From positions 62,001-126,000 of the forward strand of contig JANQLV010000002.1 in NCBI GenBank assembly GCA_028280415.1: 64,000 bases of DNA, given 5' to 3'. The position numbers and the translations under genes are program-made. This document shows positions 37,801-46,234 of the stretch, piece after piece (within the stretch, counting starts at the first letter, position 1; every line of letters begins with the position of its first letter). The notes beneath the pieces were generated by a model. The model was given only the letters and a program-made list of their open reading frames with translations, searched no databases and was not told where the DNA came from. The stretch comes from Saprospiraceae bacterium (GTDB lineage Bacteria; Bacteroidota; Bacteroidia; Chitinophagales; Saprospiraceae).

Positions 37801-40800
37801 GGTAAGCATCCCGTCACTGGCTCCATTGCAACTAATATCCTGAATTTCAATAGTAGAAAAAGTCAGTTCCTCGGGTTCTGCAATGCTTTGGGTCGTTGTA
37901 TTGGAACATCCCTCAGCATCTTCTACCAAAATCGTATAATCTCCCGAACCAAGATTCTCAAACAGACCTGTCGTATTCGTCTCCGTGCCCAAAGTATAAG
38001 TAAAGGTACCCGATCCCCCTGATGCTGTCAGCTGGATACTACCTTCGCTTAATCCAAAACAATTATTATCTTCTACTTCAACCAGGGATAATTCAATATC
38101 AGCTGATTCAGCCACATCAACATTGGTGATAAATTCACAGGCATTCGCATCGATAATCGAAACCGGATAATTTCCGGCTAAAAGGTTTTCGAATATTCCG
38201 GAAGTATTAACCTGGCCATTTACCTCATAGCTAAAACTACCCGTTCCTCCACTAGCTTCAATCGCAAATCCTCCATTGGCTTCACCATCACATCCGGCAG
38301 CAGTAGTACTTTGCACCTCTGCTTCAATAGCTGCAGGAGAGCCAATCTCTGTATTCACCTGAGTCGAGCAAGCATTATCATCCGTAATTGTAAACTCATA
38401 AGAACCCGGAGAGAGATTTTCAAAAAGACCGGTAGTATTCGAATTATTTCCATCATTAAAAATATAACTTCCCGAGCCTCCCGTAGCGATTAACTGTATT
38501 AATCCGTCAGTACTGTTAAAGCAGGAGACATCCTCTGTTATTCCCGGTGTCACCTGTAAAAGCTCCGGTTCAAAAATTTCAAAATCATAAGTACCGGAGC
38601 AAGCTGCACCATCTGTTACGATAGCAGTGTAAACGCCCGGAGCAAGGTTTTCAAACAGACCTGTGGTATTCATTAGTCCATTGAGCATAAATCCAAAATC
38701 GCCATTCCCTCCGGATACAACTAATTGCACCATACCATCCTGGCTTCCAAAACAGGAAACAGGTTCTAATGCTTCATCTGCAATTTCCAATTCATCCGAA
38801 GAAGCGACTTCTGCTGAAATAGTATTGGTACAATTGTTTTCATCATTTGCTGTAATGGTATAATTCCCCTCTACCAAATCTTCAAAAAGTCCTGTATTAT
38901 TTGTCACTCCATTCAAAGTAAATTCAACCATTCCACTACCTCCATTAGCTATAGCCTGGATCGCTCCTGAAGCATTTCCTGCACAGCTTACATCTATTAC
39001 ATAATCCAGCGATACTTCCAGCACCTCCGGTTCGGGAATTTCCACGTCCAGCATCTGGATACATCCATTCGCATCAGTAGCCAGTACCGTATAAGTTCCA
39101 CCGTTAAGATTGGCAAAACTTCCACTGGCATTAATTTCTCCGTCCAGGTTATATTCAAATACACCTGTTCCTCCACTGGCTTCAACGCTTAAACTTCCAT
39201 TAGCCTCTCCACTGCATTCTACAGGTTCACTGGAAACTAATTCCAGTTCAATTTCTTCCGGGGCTTCAATATTTACCGTAATATCCTGTATACAGCCGTT
39301 TTCATCCATTACTATTCCTATATATCCTCCGGTAGATAAATTATCGAACAGTCCCGTAGTATTGGTTTCATTATTTAGTGTAAACTCGTAAACACCGGAG
39401 CCTCCGTTGGCAACCAGCATTACACTGGCATTGGTATCACCAAAACAATCAGGGTTATCGATATTATCAATAGCAAGGGCAATTTCCTCCGGTTCAAATA
39501 ATTCTATTTCCAAAATCCCTTCACAACCCGCTTCATCCAGTACGCCGATATTATAAATACCGGAACCAAGATTATCAAATGTATTTTCCGTATCGTAAGT
39601 GCCGCCATTTATATTATACTGATAAACACCAGAACCACCACTTCCCATCACTTCAATCATTCCATCATCAATTCCAAAACAGGAAATATCTTCGATAGCC
39701 GTAGTCTCTAATTCAATTGCTGCATTTTCTAAAATCTCGACGGTCAGCTCAGAATTACAATCATTGGCATCCGTAATCGTAACAATATGTGTACCCGCCG
39801 GAAGGTTGGAAAAAGCAACTGTATCACCATTTGCAGTTTGGGTGTCATAGGTAAACACATAAGATCCCGCTCCGCCATTCGCACTAAGAATCATCGAGCC
39901 TTCCGCAGCCCCGGCACATCCCGCATCTTCCTGTACAATAATCTCCCCGATTAATTCCTCCGGAGCATCAATCGTCACCTCCAGACCTTCAAAACAAGCA
40001 TTGGCATCCAATACAGAAATTGTATAAGTTCCTTCATCAAGATTATCAAAAACAGGACTTAGTTGATAATTAATCCCGTCAATTGAATATTCATAAGTAG
40101 CCGTACCTCCGCTTGCTTCCAGAATAATGGAAGCATCGGTTTCACCAAAACAGGAAATACCTTCCTGATCAGTGATATCCAATTCCAGTACTTCAGGTTC
40201 TGTAATACTTACCTGCGTCTCCGAAATACACCCATTTTGATCAATCGTAGTTACCTGATAATCTCCGGCGGCAAGATCAAAGAAAACCGGAGTAGGTTGA
40301 AAATTTATCTGGTCTATCGAATAGGTATAAAAAGGGTTTCCTCCAACAGTGACCATTGAAACAATTCCATCTTCTGTACCATTACAACTTGCATTGAATA
40401 TCTCATCCGGAAAGCTGATCAATTCAGCCGGCTCGATAATGAATAAATCGATAAAAATACTACAGCCATTATCATCCTGGATTTCCACAGTATGAGGTCC
40501 ACCTGCAAGGTTTCCAAAAACGTTCACAGGAGAAAGCGGACCATTATCAATCCCGTATTGATAAATATTTCCCGGGGCAGGCGTCCCACCGGTAGCACTA
40601 ATGACCGCTACCCCATCCTGCTCTCCAAAACAACTTACCTCAGTTTGTGTATCAACATTAGCGACTATCAGAGTTGGTTCATTAATCACTACATCAATAT
40701 CTACTGTTGAACCTCCGCTATCCTGAGCAGTGATAATATGTGGTCCGGGGCCAACATTAATGAAAACATTACTGGTTTGAAAGGGCTCTCCATCAATAGA

Positions 40801-41874
40801 ATAAGTATAGCCCCCTGAACCACCACTTGCATTAACGGTGATTGTACCATTGTTTTCACCAAAGCAAAGTATATCCGTAGCATTCACCAGCTCAATCACT
40901 AATGGCACACTTCCCGCATTACAATAAGTATTGGCAGCATCTAATAAGCTTGCTCTCGAAGTATTCAGAATCAAACGCATATATTCTCCCTGCTCTACAG
41001 AGAATGCATTCATACAATCATCATTAACATAATCCATATAGTTCATAAACATATCACCACTATTCGAACAGCTCGGACTGGGATGATTGGGACATCCAAA
41101 ATTTTGGTCATCCTGTAAAGGGGTGTCATCAAATCCATCGTCCAGTCCACATCCACCATTTCTCCAGACATGCCTTAGTCCCAGGTAATGTCCAACCTCA
41201 TGAGTGGCAGTCCTTCCCAGATCATAATTATTGGTAGTACCATATCCTGGCCCTCCAAAAGTACCACTGGCAACAACAATTCCATCAAGTGTAGCATTGG
41301 GAAGTCCCCCGGTTGTCGGCAGATAAGCCCAACCTAATATTCCACCTAAACCAGGGCCCACCCAAACATTAAGGTAATTATTACGATCCCAACCAGTTGC
41401 CGATTTAATGGCAAACTCATTGGTATTTAGATTCTGTGTTGTCCCATATCTGGTCACTCCATCTGTATCATTACCATCCGGATCAACGCTAGCCAGACAA
41501 AATTCGATCTCTGAATCTCCGGCGGCAAACTCGGGCGGTGTATTCGAAGCATCACCATTGAGTCTTCGGAAATCTTCATTAAGCACATCAATTTGCGATT
41601 GAATATGATCCATCGGAAAATTAACCCCAGTACCAACTGCCTGCCCGGGAGGGTGAACAATGATTACATGCACGGGAATAGTAATGATATCATCCATCAT
41701 CATAGGCAGCATTCCCGAATTGAAATTAAGTGGTTGCTGAAGACTGTGATAATAATGAGGATCGGTCTTTTTAAATATCTCCGTACGTTCATCTGAATGG
41801 CATCTTTGCTGGCTAAATAGATTTAGCGAATGAGCCAATAAGATCAGAGTGAAGTACAGGCTTGCCTTATTCAT
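34813..41874 (-). CDS. Giant secreted M43 (pappalysin-type) protease with about 25 SprB repeats and T9SS sorting domain
   Basis: The start at 41874 gives a standard signal peptide (MNKASLYFTLILLAHSLNLF); an upstream extension to 41943 lacks one. The 2353-residue protein has an M43 catalytic domain (about 70-320). HEVGHYLGLRH (His225, Glu226, His229, His235) binds zinc, and MNYMDYVND provides the Met-turn. Residues about 325-2253 are 25 tandem units of about 77 residues, each like SCFGxxDGxIxxxASGGSG, NTxGxFENLxAGxYxIxVxDxNGC and a closing ExP. They match SprB-type repeats of Flavobacterium gliding adhesins. The last unit lacks the first Cys. Residues about 2275-2353 are a T9SS type A sorting domain. 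I expect a long cell-surface fibre carrying a protease head. The repeats are diverged at DNA level, so they arose long ago. Confidence 0.94.
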   Translation of the reverse strand: MNKASLYFTLILLAHSLNLFSQQRCHSDERTEIFKKTDPHYYHSLQQPLNFNSGMLPMMMDDIITIPVHVIIVHPPGQAVGTGVNFPMDHIQSQIDVLNEDFRRLNGDASNTPPEFAAGDSEIEFCLASVDPDGNDTDGVTRYGTTQNLNTNEFAIKSATGWDRNNYLNVWVGPGLGGILGWAYLPTTGGLPNATLDGIVVASGTFGGPGYGTTNNYDLGRTATHEVGHYLGLRHVWRNGGCGLDDGFDDTPLQDDQNFGCPNHPSPSCSNSGDMFMNYMDYVNDDCMNAFSVEQGEYMRLILNTSRASLLDAANTYCNAGSVPLVIELVNATDILCFGENNGTITVNASGGSGGYTYSIDGEPFQTSNVFINVGPGPHIITAQDSGGSTVDIDVVINEPTLIVANVDTQTEVSCFGEQDGVAVISATGGTPAPGNIYQYGIDNGPLSPVNVFGNLAGGPHTVEIQDDNGCSIFIDLFIIEPAELISFPDEIFNASCNGTEDGIVSMVTVGGNPFYTYSIDQINFQPTPVFFDLAAGDYQVTTIDQNGCISETQVSITEPEVLELDITDQEGISCFGETDASIILEASGGTATYEYSIDGINYQLSPVFDNLDEGTYTISVLDANACFEGLEVTIDAPEELIGEIIVQEDAGCAGAAEGSMILSANGGAGSYVFTYDTQTANGDTVAFSNLPAGTHIVTITDANDCNSELTVEILENAAIELETTAIEDISCFGIDDGMIEVMGSGGSGVYQYNINGGTYDTENTFDNLGSGIYNIGVLDEAGCEGILEIELFEPEEIALAIDNIDNPDCFGDTNASVMLVANGGSGVYEFTLNNETNTTGLFDNLSTGGYIGIVMDENGCIQDITVNIEAPEEIELELVSSEPVECSGEANGSLSVEASGGTGVFEYNLDGEINASGSFANLNGGTYTVLATDANGCIQMLDVEIPEPEVLEVSLDYVIDVSCAGNASGAIQAIANGGSGMVEFTLNGVTNNTGLFEDLVEGNYTITANDENNCTNTISAEVASSDELEIADEALEPVSCFGSQDGMVQLVVSGGNGDFGFMLNGLMNTTGLFENLAPGVYTAIVTDGAACSGTYDFEIFEPELLQVTPGITEDVSCFNSTDGLIQLIATGGSGSYIFNDGNNSNTTGLFENLSPGSYEFTITDDNACSTQVNTEIGSPAAIEAEVQSTTAAGCDGEANGGFAIEASGGTGSFSYEVNGQVNTSGIFENLLAGNYPVSIIDANACEFITNVDVAESADIELSLVEVEDNNCFGLSEGSIQLTASGGSGTFTYTLGTETNTTGLFENLGSGDYTILVEDAEGCSNTTTQSIAEPEELTFSTIEIQDISCNGASDGMLTASASGGTGAIEFILDGQMSSMGIFENLNPGVYDLEIIDENNCNAVQSITITEPVLLNLELSNSQAVTCTGEENGILTVQASGGSGIYTYSLNNENNTNGQFENLAVGTYEISVVDENGCTNLINATVEAELEISSEIIAIQNIDCANSGNFGNIQINASGGSGSFEYTLNSETNTNGYFENLPAGLYEIMISDSNGCIGSQAFEITEGGDLEVAVDMVQTISCYNASDGSLQVSVQGNGPYEFELDGNLNTNGYFENLSAGTYQIVVTDASACASVSQYIVEEPLDIMIDYLELNDVSCFGMENGDIQVEASGGSNEFDYTLNGETNTNGTFENVMAGDYMLFVEDSNGCSTEIPVSIEQPDVLSNTVVENQALTCYGTNDGSVQLIAEGGSGTYTYTLGLDTNNDGIFQNLEGGIYTVLIADTNGCELLSEVTVEQPSALEAELVNIQSIGCGGNLTGAVEILAEGGTGSINYTLGAETNSIGVFDNLDVGNYTVEIEDANGCTASIDFAINQTDDLEAAVMSNTPATCFGADDGTVVIDVLNGNGDYIYSLGTQTNTDGLFSGLTAGDYIASITDGSGCNTSLNFSVSQPNQIFTEAFTIAALSCFGANDGIIQIEAFGGVAPYVYSFNNEVNTNGGFENVAAGNYQALVTDANACTQTMLVEIIEPDAIQAELIAQQSPDCYGESNGFVELEAIGGSAPFEYSLDGQISSNGIFENLSAGNYDLMITDANGCTSTEIISLDQPDALLSGVLDITPVQCYGGNDGVIFVGADGGTPTYQFELNGEVNSGGVFFNLSAGQYTVIVTDASACSSETVVVVSEPNELILEVEDIQNDSGMGDGSVDLATLGGIGPFMYSLDGIDYVPSSIFTNLAAGTYTAYVRDSNGCISEISFTIEISTSISNPEQGVMNIELFPNPFENELFIAFDLLNTQPINISVFNVQGQEIFRQYNEVAVGASQLKLNIPHDLPVGTYILALSNDRVYLGNYKLVKMGR
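35115..40905 (-). repeat. 25 tandem SprB-type units, about 231 bp each
   Basis: The coding repeat array lies inside the M43 protease gene. Units share about 30-50 percent residues by eye; all but the last open with a Cys about 13 residues in and close with a Glu-Pro or similar pair. Units 7-20 (about 39500-36250) are the most alike and share NTTGLFENL or NTNGYFENL. The spacing is regular, with two units slightly longer (units 2 and 5). Confidence 0.88.
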
Positions 41875-42116
41875 AATCAGTTGTGGTTGTCGTAAATAAT
41901 AAAGAATGTGAAGTTGTTTAAGTAAACAACCATTAATATGCAATGGAATCGTACGTAATCAGTGAGGTCTTATGGCGAATTGCTAGCTTTAGGAAAGCTA
42001 AATATAGGAAATTAAAAATAAACGAAAAAACTATGACCGCTCAAATTCCGGCCTTTTGTCAATCCTTTTACCTTGTCCTAATCCTTTCTTTTTGTACAGT
42101 TTTAGTGGTATTTTGA

Positions 42117-42956
42117 TTATTTCTTCAAATTTTTTAAATACTGTAAACAAATTTCATTGAAACGTTCTGCCTTTTCCAGGTTTACAATATGGCCACATTT
42201 TTCAACGATCTTCATATGTACGTTTTTGTGAAGATTGACATACTTTTTAGCTTGTTTTAAAAAGAAGTGATCCTGTTCTCCCATAATAAGCAAAGTCGGA
42301 ATTTCAGAAACGGCTTCATAAATTTGCTTTAGTGTATCATTGAGGCATTTGCCGTACATCCCTGTCCATCTTCTGAATTCTGAATCTGTAAGGTGTTTGG
42401 ATTCCCGAATAAATATTTCTCTCGATTTTTTGTGATTCTTTTTGGGAAGTACCAACCAGGCAACAAATTTATATAACCTCTCAAAACCAAAAACTTCAGC
42501 CAGTTTCAAACTGAGCGAAGCAATCACTTTCATCTTGGTATCCAGGCGAACAATAGCTCCGGCTAAAACTACGGAAACAACATTGACGGGCCTCAGAATT
42601 CGCATTTTCATCGCAATGATTGCCCCGAGGGAAACGCCCAGTAAATGTACATTTCGGATTTTCAGATGATCAACTACTTCCCAGACTTTATTACTAATGA
42701 TATCAAAATCATAATTCCTCTGGCTTATGGTTTGTCGATGCTTTGATTGACCATGCCCGGGTAAATCAACGATAAGCAGATTATACGCCGCACTTAAAGC
42801 ATCTTTTTGTTTCTTCCAGGTTCGGGTACTGCCTCCTGCTCCGTGAATCAATAAAAGCCAGTCAGCATCAGGATTGTGATGCTCCAGCTTTTCATAATGC
42901 AAAAGATTATTTAGAGAAATTCCCGAAATTATTGGGTTCCTTGTCATCATAGTCAA
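42117..42956 (-). CDS. Alpha/beta hydrolase
   Basis: This 279-residue cytoplasmic protein has the alpha/beta hydrolase fold. The oxyanion region is LIHGAGGSTRTW, the nucleophile elbow GVSLGAI carries the Ser, an Asp is available in MGEQDHF, and the His is in CGHIVNLEK. The DLPGHGQS strand is typical of the esterase/lactonase branch. A more likely start may be the Met two or three codons in (MMTRNPIISG). Its substrate is unknown. It is transcribed divergently from the cNMP-binding histidine kinase gene across 149 bp. Confidence 0.9.
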   Translation of the reverse strand: MTMMTRNPIISGISLNNLLHYEKLEHHNPDADWLLLIHGAGGSTRTWKKQKDALSAAYNLLIVDLPGHGQSKHRQTISQRNYDFDIISNKVWEVVDHLKIRNVHLLGVSLGAIIAMKMRILRPVNVVSVVLAGAIVRLDTKMKVIASLSLKLAEVFGFERLYKFVAWLVLPKKNHKKSREIFIRESKHLTDSEFRRWTGMYGKCLNDTLKQIYEAVSEIPTLLIMGEQDHFFLKQAKKYVNLHKNVHMKIVEKCGHIVNLEKAERFNEICLQYLKNLKK

Positions 42957-43105
42957 TAGAACAAGAAAAAAATGATGTTGTTGTGTTTAAAACAGTTAAC
43001 TTACCTATAGTAGATCAAGATAATGAAAATATTGCTTAGAATAGCAATTGATGAAAACAAACCGGTCCGGGAATCTGTTTCAATTACTCGGAAAACATTA
43101 GAAAA

Positions 43106-44491
43106 ATGAACATCACTATAGAACAGTTAAGGTTGTTTAAACCGCTTGAAAATATTCCGACTCCGGAACTGGAATGGTTAAAAGAACGTCTGAGCACCAA
43201 GACTTTTCCAAGCGGTTCTTCTTTTTTCAGAAAAGGAGAACCGGTTAATCATACTTTTTTTATACTGGAAGGAGAGTTTGAATTCTTTTTAGATGATGGA
43301 AAAAATAAAAAAGCTTTTGGTTTGCTGCTCCCCGGGGATATCACGGGCCTGCTTCCTTTCTCCAGACTAAAAGAAGCCACGGCTTCCTGCACTACCATCA
43401 AAGACGGAATCGTAGCTTATTTGTCCAGAGCTGATTTACAAGATATGATCAGGGAATGTTACAAACTAACCGAGGTCCTGGTACATGAGATGAATAATCG
43501 CATTCGGAACAGCACTCAACAGGAAGTACAAAATGAAAAGCTCATTGCTTTGGGAAAACTATCCGCTGGTTTGGCGCACGAACTCAATAATCCAGCCGCT
43601 GCCATGGTACGCAGTGCTTCTCTGCTCCAACAGTATATAAAGTCTACTCCGGAGAAGTTTAAGGCAATAATGAACATACAACTCAATGATCAAAATGTAG
43701 ATGAAATAAACGGGCTGATGTATAAAAAAATAGAGCATAAAAGTACTTTATCTCTAATGGAAAAATCATCTATTGAAGATGAGCTGTTTGATTGGTTCGA
43801 TGATCACGGAGAGTCAGATGCAGATGAGTTGGTTCCTTTTCTTGCAGATTATAATTTTTCTCCCGAAGACCTGGATTTAATAAAATCCAAACTCAGAAAA
43901 GAAGATATCAATCCGGTCCTTAACTGGATTATACAAAACATTACTATTGAAAAAACGGTATCCGAAATAAAAGAAGCATCCGAAAGAATAGAAAGTCTGG
44001 TAAGCTCTGTCAAATCTTATTCCTACATGGACAGAAATAAAGATACACAAGCTTTTGACCTTCAGGATGGTATCAGGAATACACTGGCAATTTTACAACA
44101 TAAAATAAAAAAACAAGGCGTTAAAATCGAAACCAATTTACTCGAAACGCCCATTATTGTAAATGGTTTACCGGGAGAATTGAATCAGGTTTGGACCAAT
44201 CTGTTGGATAATGCTTTCGATGCTGTTCCGGAAAGCAAAGGTGTGGTTCGTATTCAAACTTCAAAAACTGAAAACTTCATAAAGGTTGTAATAGAAGATA
44301 ATGGTCACGGTATCCCGGATGAAATAAAAACTCATATTTTTGAGCCCTTTTATACTACTAAAGAAATAGGAAAAGGTACCGGACTAGGATTGGATATTGT
44401 ACAAAAAATTATTAAAAATCACCGTGGATGGATTACTGTTCGTTCTGTTCCCGGAAAAACTCAATTCGAAATTCACCTTCCTTCAACCTAA
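43106..44491 (+). CDS. Soluble histidine kinase with cyclic-nucleotide-binding domain
   Basis: This 461-residue protein has no membrane helix. Residues about 1-130 are a Crp-type cNMP-binding domain (FFRKGEPVNHTFFILEGEFE, LLLPGDITGL). Residues about 140-230 are a dimerisation/phosphoacceptor region with His158 in GLAHELNNPAAA. The HATPase domain (about 330-461) has NQVWTNLLDNAFDAV, EDNGHGIP and GKGTGLGLDIV. It should phosphorylate a receiver in reply to an intracellular signal. The Arg that contacts cAMP phosphate is not clear, so the ligand could differ. The receiver-flavoenzyme gene starts 4 bp after the stop, so they are certainly co-transcribed and probably a cognate pair. Confidence 0.94.
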   Translation: MNITIEQLRLFKPLENIPTPELEWLKERLSTKTFPSGSSFFRKGEPVNHTFFILEGEFEFFLDDGKNKKAFGLLLPGDITGLLPFSRLKEATASCTTIKDGIVAYLSRADLQDMIRECYKLTEVLVHEMNNRIRNSTQQEVQNEKLIALGKLSAGLAHELNNPAAAMVRSASLLQQYIKSTPEKFKAIMNIQLNDQNVDEINGLMYKKIEHKSTLSLMEKSSIEDELFDWFDDHGESDADELVPFLADYNFSPEDLDLIKSKLRKEDINPVLNWIIQNITIEKTVSEIKEASERIESLVSSVKSYSYMDRNKDTQAFDLQDGIRNTLAILQHKIKKQGVKIETNLLETPIIVNGLPGELNQVWTNLLDNAFDAVPESKGVVRIQTSKTENFIKVVIEDNGHGIPDEIKTHIFEPFYTTKEIGKGTGLGLDIVQKIIKNHRGWITVRSVPGKTQFEIHLPST

Positions 44492-44495
44492 ACTA

Positions 44496-46157
44496 ATGAA
44501 AAAGCCAATTATCATTTGCATCGACGATGACAAACAAGTACTCAATGCTATTCGTGCGGATATTCGATTGCGCTACCGAAGCAATTACAAAATCATGGCA
44601 AGCGATTCGGCCTCAGAAGTATTAGAAACACTTACCGAATTGAAAAACAAGGGAGAGGTTGTCGCGCTCTTCCTTTCGGATCAAAGAATGCCCGAAATGC
44701 TCGGCGTTGACTTCCTGGAACAGGCAAAACGCATTTTCCCTGAAGCCAAACGGGTTCTTCTTACTGCTTATTCTGATACCGAAGCCGCCATTCGGGCGAT
44801 TAATGACATTCAGCTGGATTATTACCTGCTTAAACCCTGGAATCCTCCTGAGGAAAAATTATATCCAATTCTCGACGATCTTCTGGATCAGTGGAAGGCA
44901 CAGGTTAGTCCGAACTTCACCGGTCTTAGACTTGTAGGTTATCAATTTTCTCCCGCCACCCACGATATTAAAGATTATCTAGCCGGTAATTTATTTGCAT
45001 ATCGTTTTTTGGACATTGAGTCAGATAATCTTGCTCAGGAACTCGCTGCAACGAACGAATTGAGTTCAAAGGATTTGCCCACTCTTTTTTTTGAAGACGG
45101 AAGTTTTATAAGTAATCCCAATCTTACACAGATTGCAGAAAGACTTGGTTTGCAAGTTAAAGCTAAAGAAATGCTTTACGATGTAGCAATTATCGGAGCC
45201 GGTCCGGCCGGACTCGCTGCTGCAGTTTACGGCGGCTCAGAAGGGCTTAAAACCTTACTCATCGATAAGAAAGCGCCGGGAGGGCAAGCAGGTACCAGTT
45301 CCAGAATTGAAAACTACCTCGGATTTCCGAATGGTTTAAGCGGTCAGGATTTAACGCGCAGAGCTATCACTCAGGCCACCCGTTTCGGTATTGAGTTTTT
45401 GTCTCCTTTAAATGTCAATGGTATTAAGGTGGAAAACAATTATAAAAACTTAATACTTAATGATGGAAGTGTTATAAAAACAAAGTCTGTCGTTATCGCA
45501 ACCGGAGTTGACTACCGGCGACTAAACAATAAAGGAGTGGAAGCTTTAACCGGGGCTGGCATTTATTACGGTGCTGCGACTACAGAAGCTCACCTGTGTA
45601 GCGAAAAAGAAGTGTATATAGTAGGCGGCGGGAATAGTGCCGGACAAGGAGCCATGTATCTTTCCAAGTTCGCAAAAAATGTTTACATCGTCATTCGAAG
45701 AGATTCTCTAAGTAGTACGATGTCTCAATATTTGATTGATCAGATCAATAATACTGCAAATATTCATTTGCTTACTCATACTGAAATAACCGAAACAAAA
45801 GGAGAGGGAAAATTGGAAAGTGTAGTGCTTACCAATAACAAAACACAAGCTTCTGAAGAAAAACCTGCCGGAGTAATGTTTATTTTTATTGGTGCAAAAC
45901 CCTATACGGAATGGACGCCTGATTTTTTATTGAAAGATCAAAAGGGTTTTATTATTACGGGCAGCTCGGTTATAAATCACGAAGATGGAACAAAAGTATG
46001 GAAGAAAGAACAAAGCCCTTATCTTTTGGAGACGAGTATCCCCGGGATTTTTGCAGCCGGAGATGTACGTAGTGGTGCAATGAACAGGGTTGCTTCCGCA
46101 GTAGGAGAAGGCGCTATGGCCATTAGCTTCGTGCACAAGTATCTGGCAGAAAACTAA
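44496..46157 (+). CDS. Receiver domain fused to thioredoxin reductase-like flavoprotein lacking CxxC
   Basis: The start at 44496 gives a normal receiver opening (KKPIIICIDDDKQ); an upstream extension overlaps the kinase gene. This 554-residue protein has a receiver (about 1-130) with Asp62 in LSDQRMP and Lys in LLKPW. A thioredoxin-like linker (about 145-225) follows. The flavoenzyme (about 228-554) has FAD motif GAGPAGLAAAVYG, GGQAGTSSRIENYLGFP, NAD(P) motif GGGNSAGQGAMYL and the terminal FAD motif AAGDVRSG. In thioredoxin reductase a CxxC lies after ATG; here that stretch reads YYGAATTEAH, so the disulfide is gone. It can still bind FAD and perhaps NADPH. It should be driven by the kinase 4 bp upstream. 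Confidence 0.94.
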   Translation: MKKPIIICIDDDKQVLNAIRADIRLRYRSNYKIMASDSASEVLETLTELKNKGEVVALFLSDQRMPEMLGVDFLEQAKRIFPEAKRVLLTAYSDTEAAIRAINDIQLDYYLLKPWNPPEEKLYPILDDLLDQWKAQVSPNFTGLRLVGYQFSPATHDIKDYLAGNLFAYRFLDIESDNLAQELAATNELSSKDLPTLFFEDGSFISNPNLTQIAERLGLQVKAKEMLYDVAIIGAGPAGLAAAVYGGSEGLKTLLIDKKAPGGQAGTSSRIENYLGFPNGLSGQDLTRRAITQATRFGIEFLSPLNVNGIKVENNYKNLILNDGSVIKTKSVVIATGVDYRRLNNKGVEALTGAGIYYGAATTEAHLCSEKEVYIVGGGNSAGQGAMYLSKFAKNVYIVIRRDSLSSTMSQYLIDQINNTANIHLLTHTEITETKGEGKLESVVLTNNKTQASEEKPAGVMFIFIGAKPYTEWTPDFLLKDQKGFIITGSSVINHEDGTKVWKKEQSPYLLETSIPGIFAAGDVRSGAMNRVASAVGEGAMAISFVHKYLAEN

Positions 46158-46234
46158 TTTATACAAGTACCGAGATATAAATAATGAAAAGCAAAATCAA
46201 AGATGGAGTATCTGGTTTTCATTAACTTTGAAAG

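Noticed and set aside
35115-40905. A regular array that could be mistaken for a CRISPR or satellite
   Set aside because: The period is about 231 bp, in frame, and diverged at DNA level; it encodes protein repeats.
46223-46230. TAACTTTG as a -7 promoter box for the cytochrome gene
   Set aside because: It is four bases before the start codon and has no matching upstream element.
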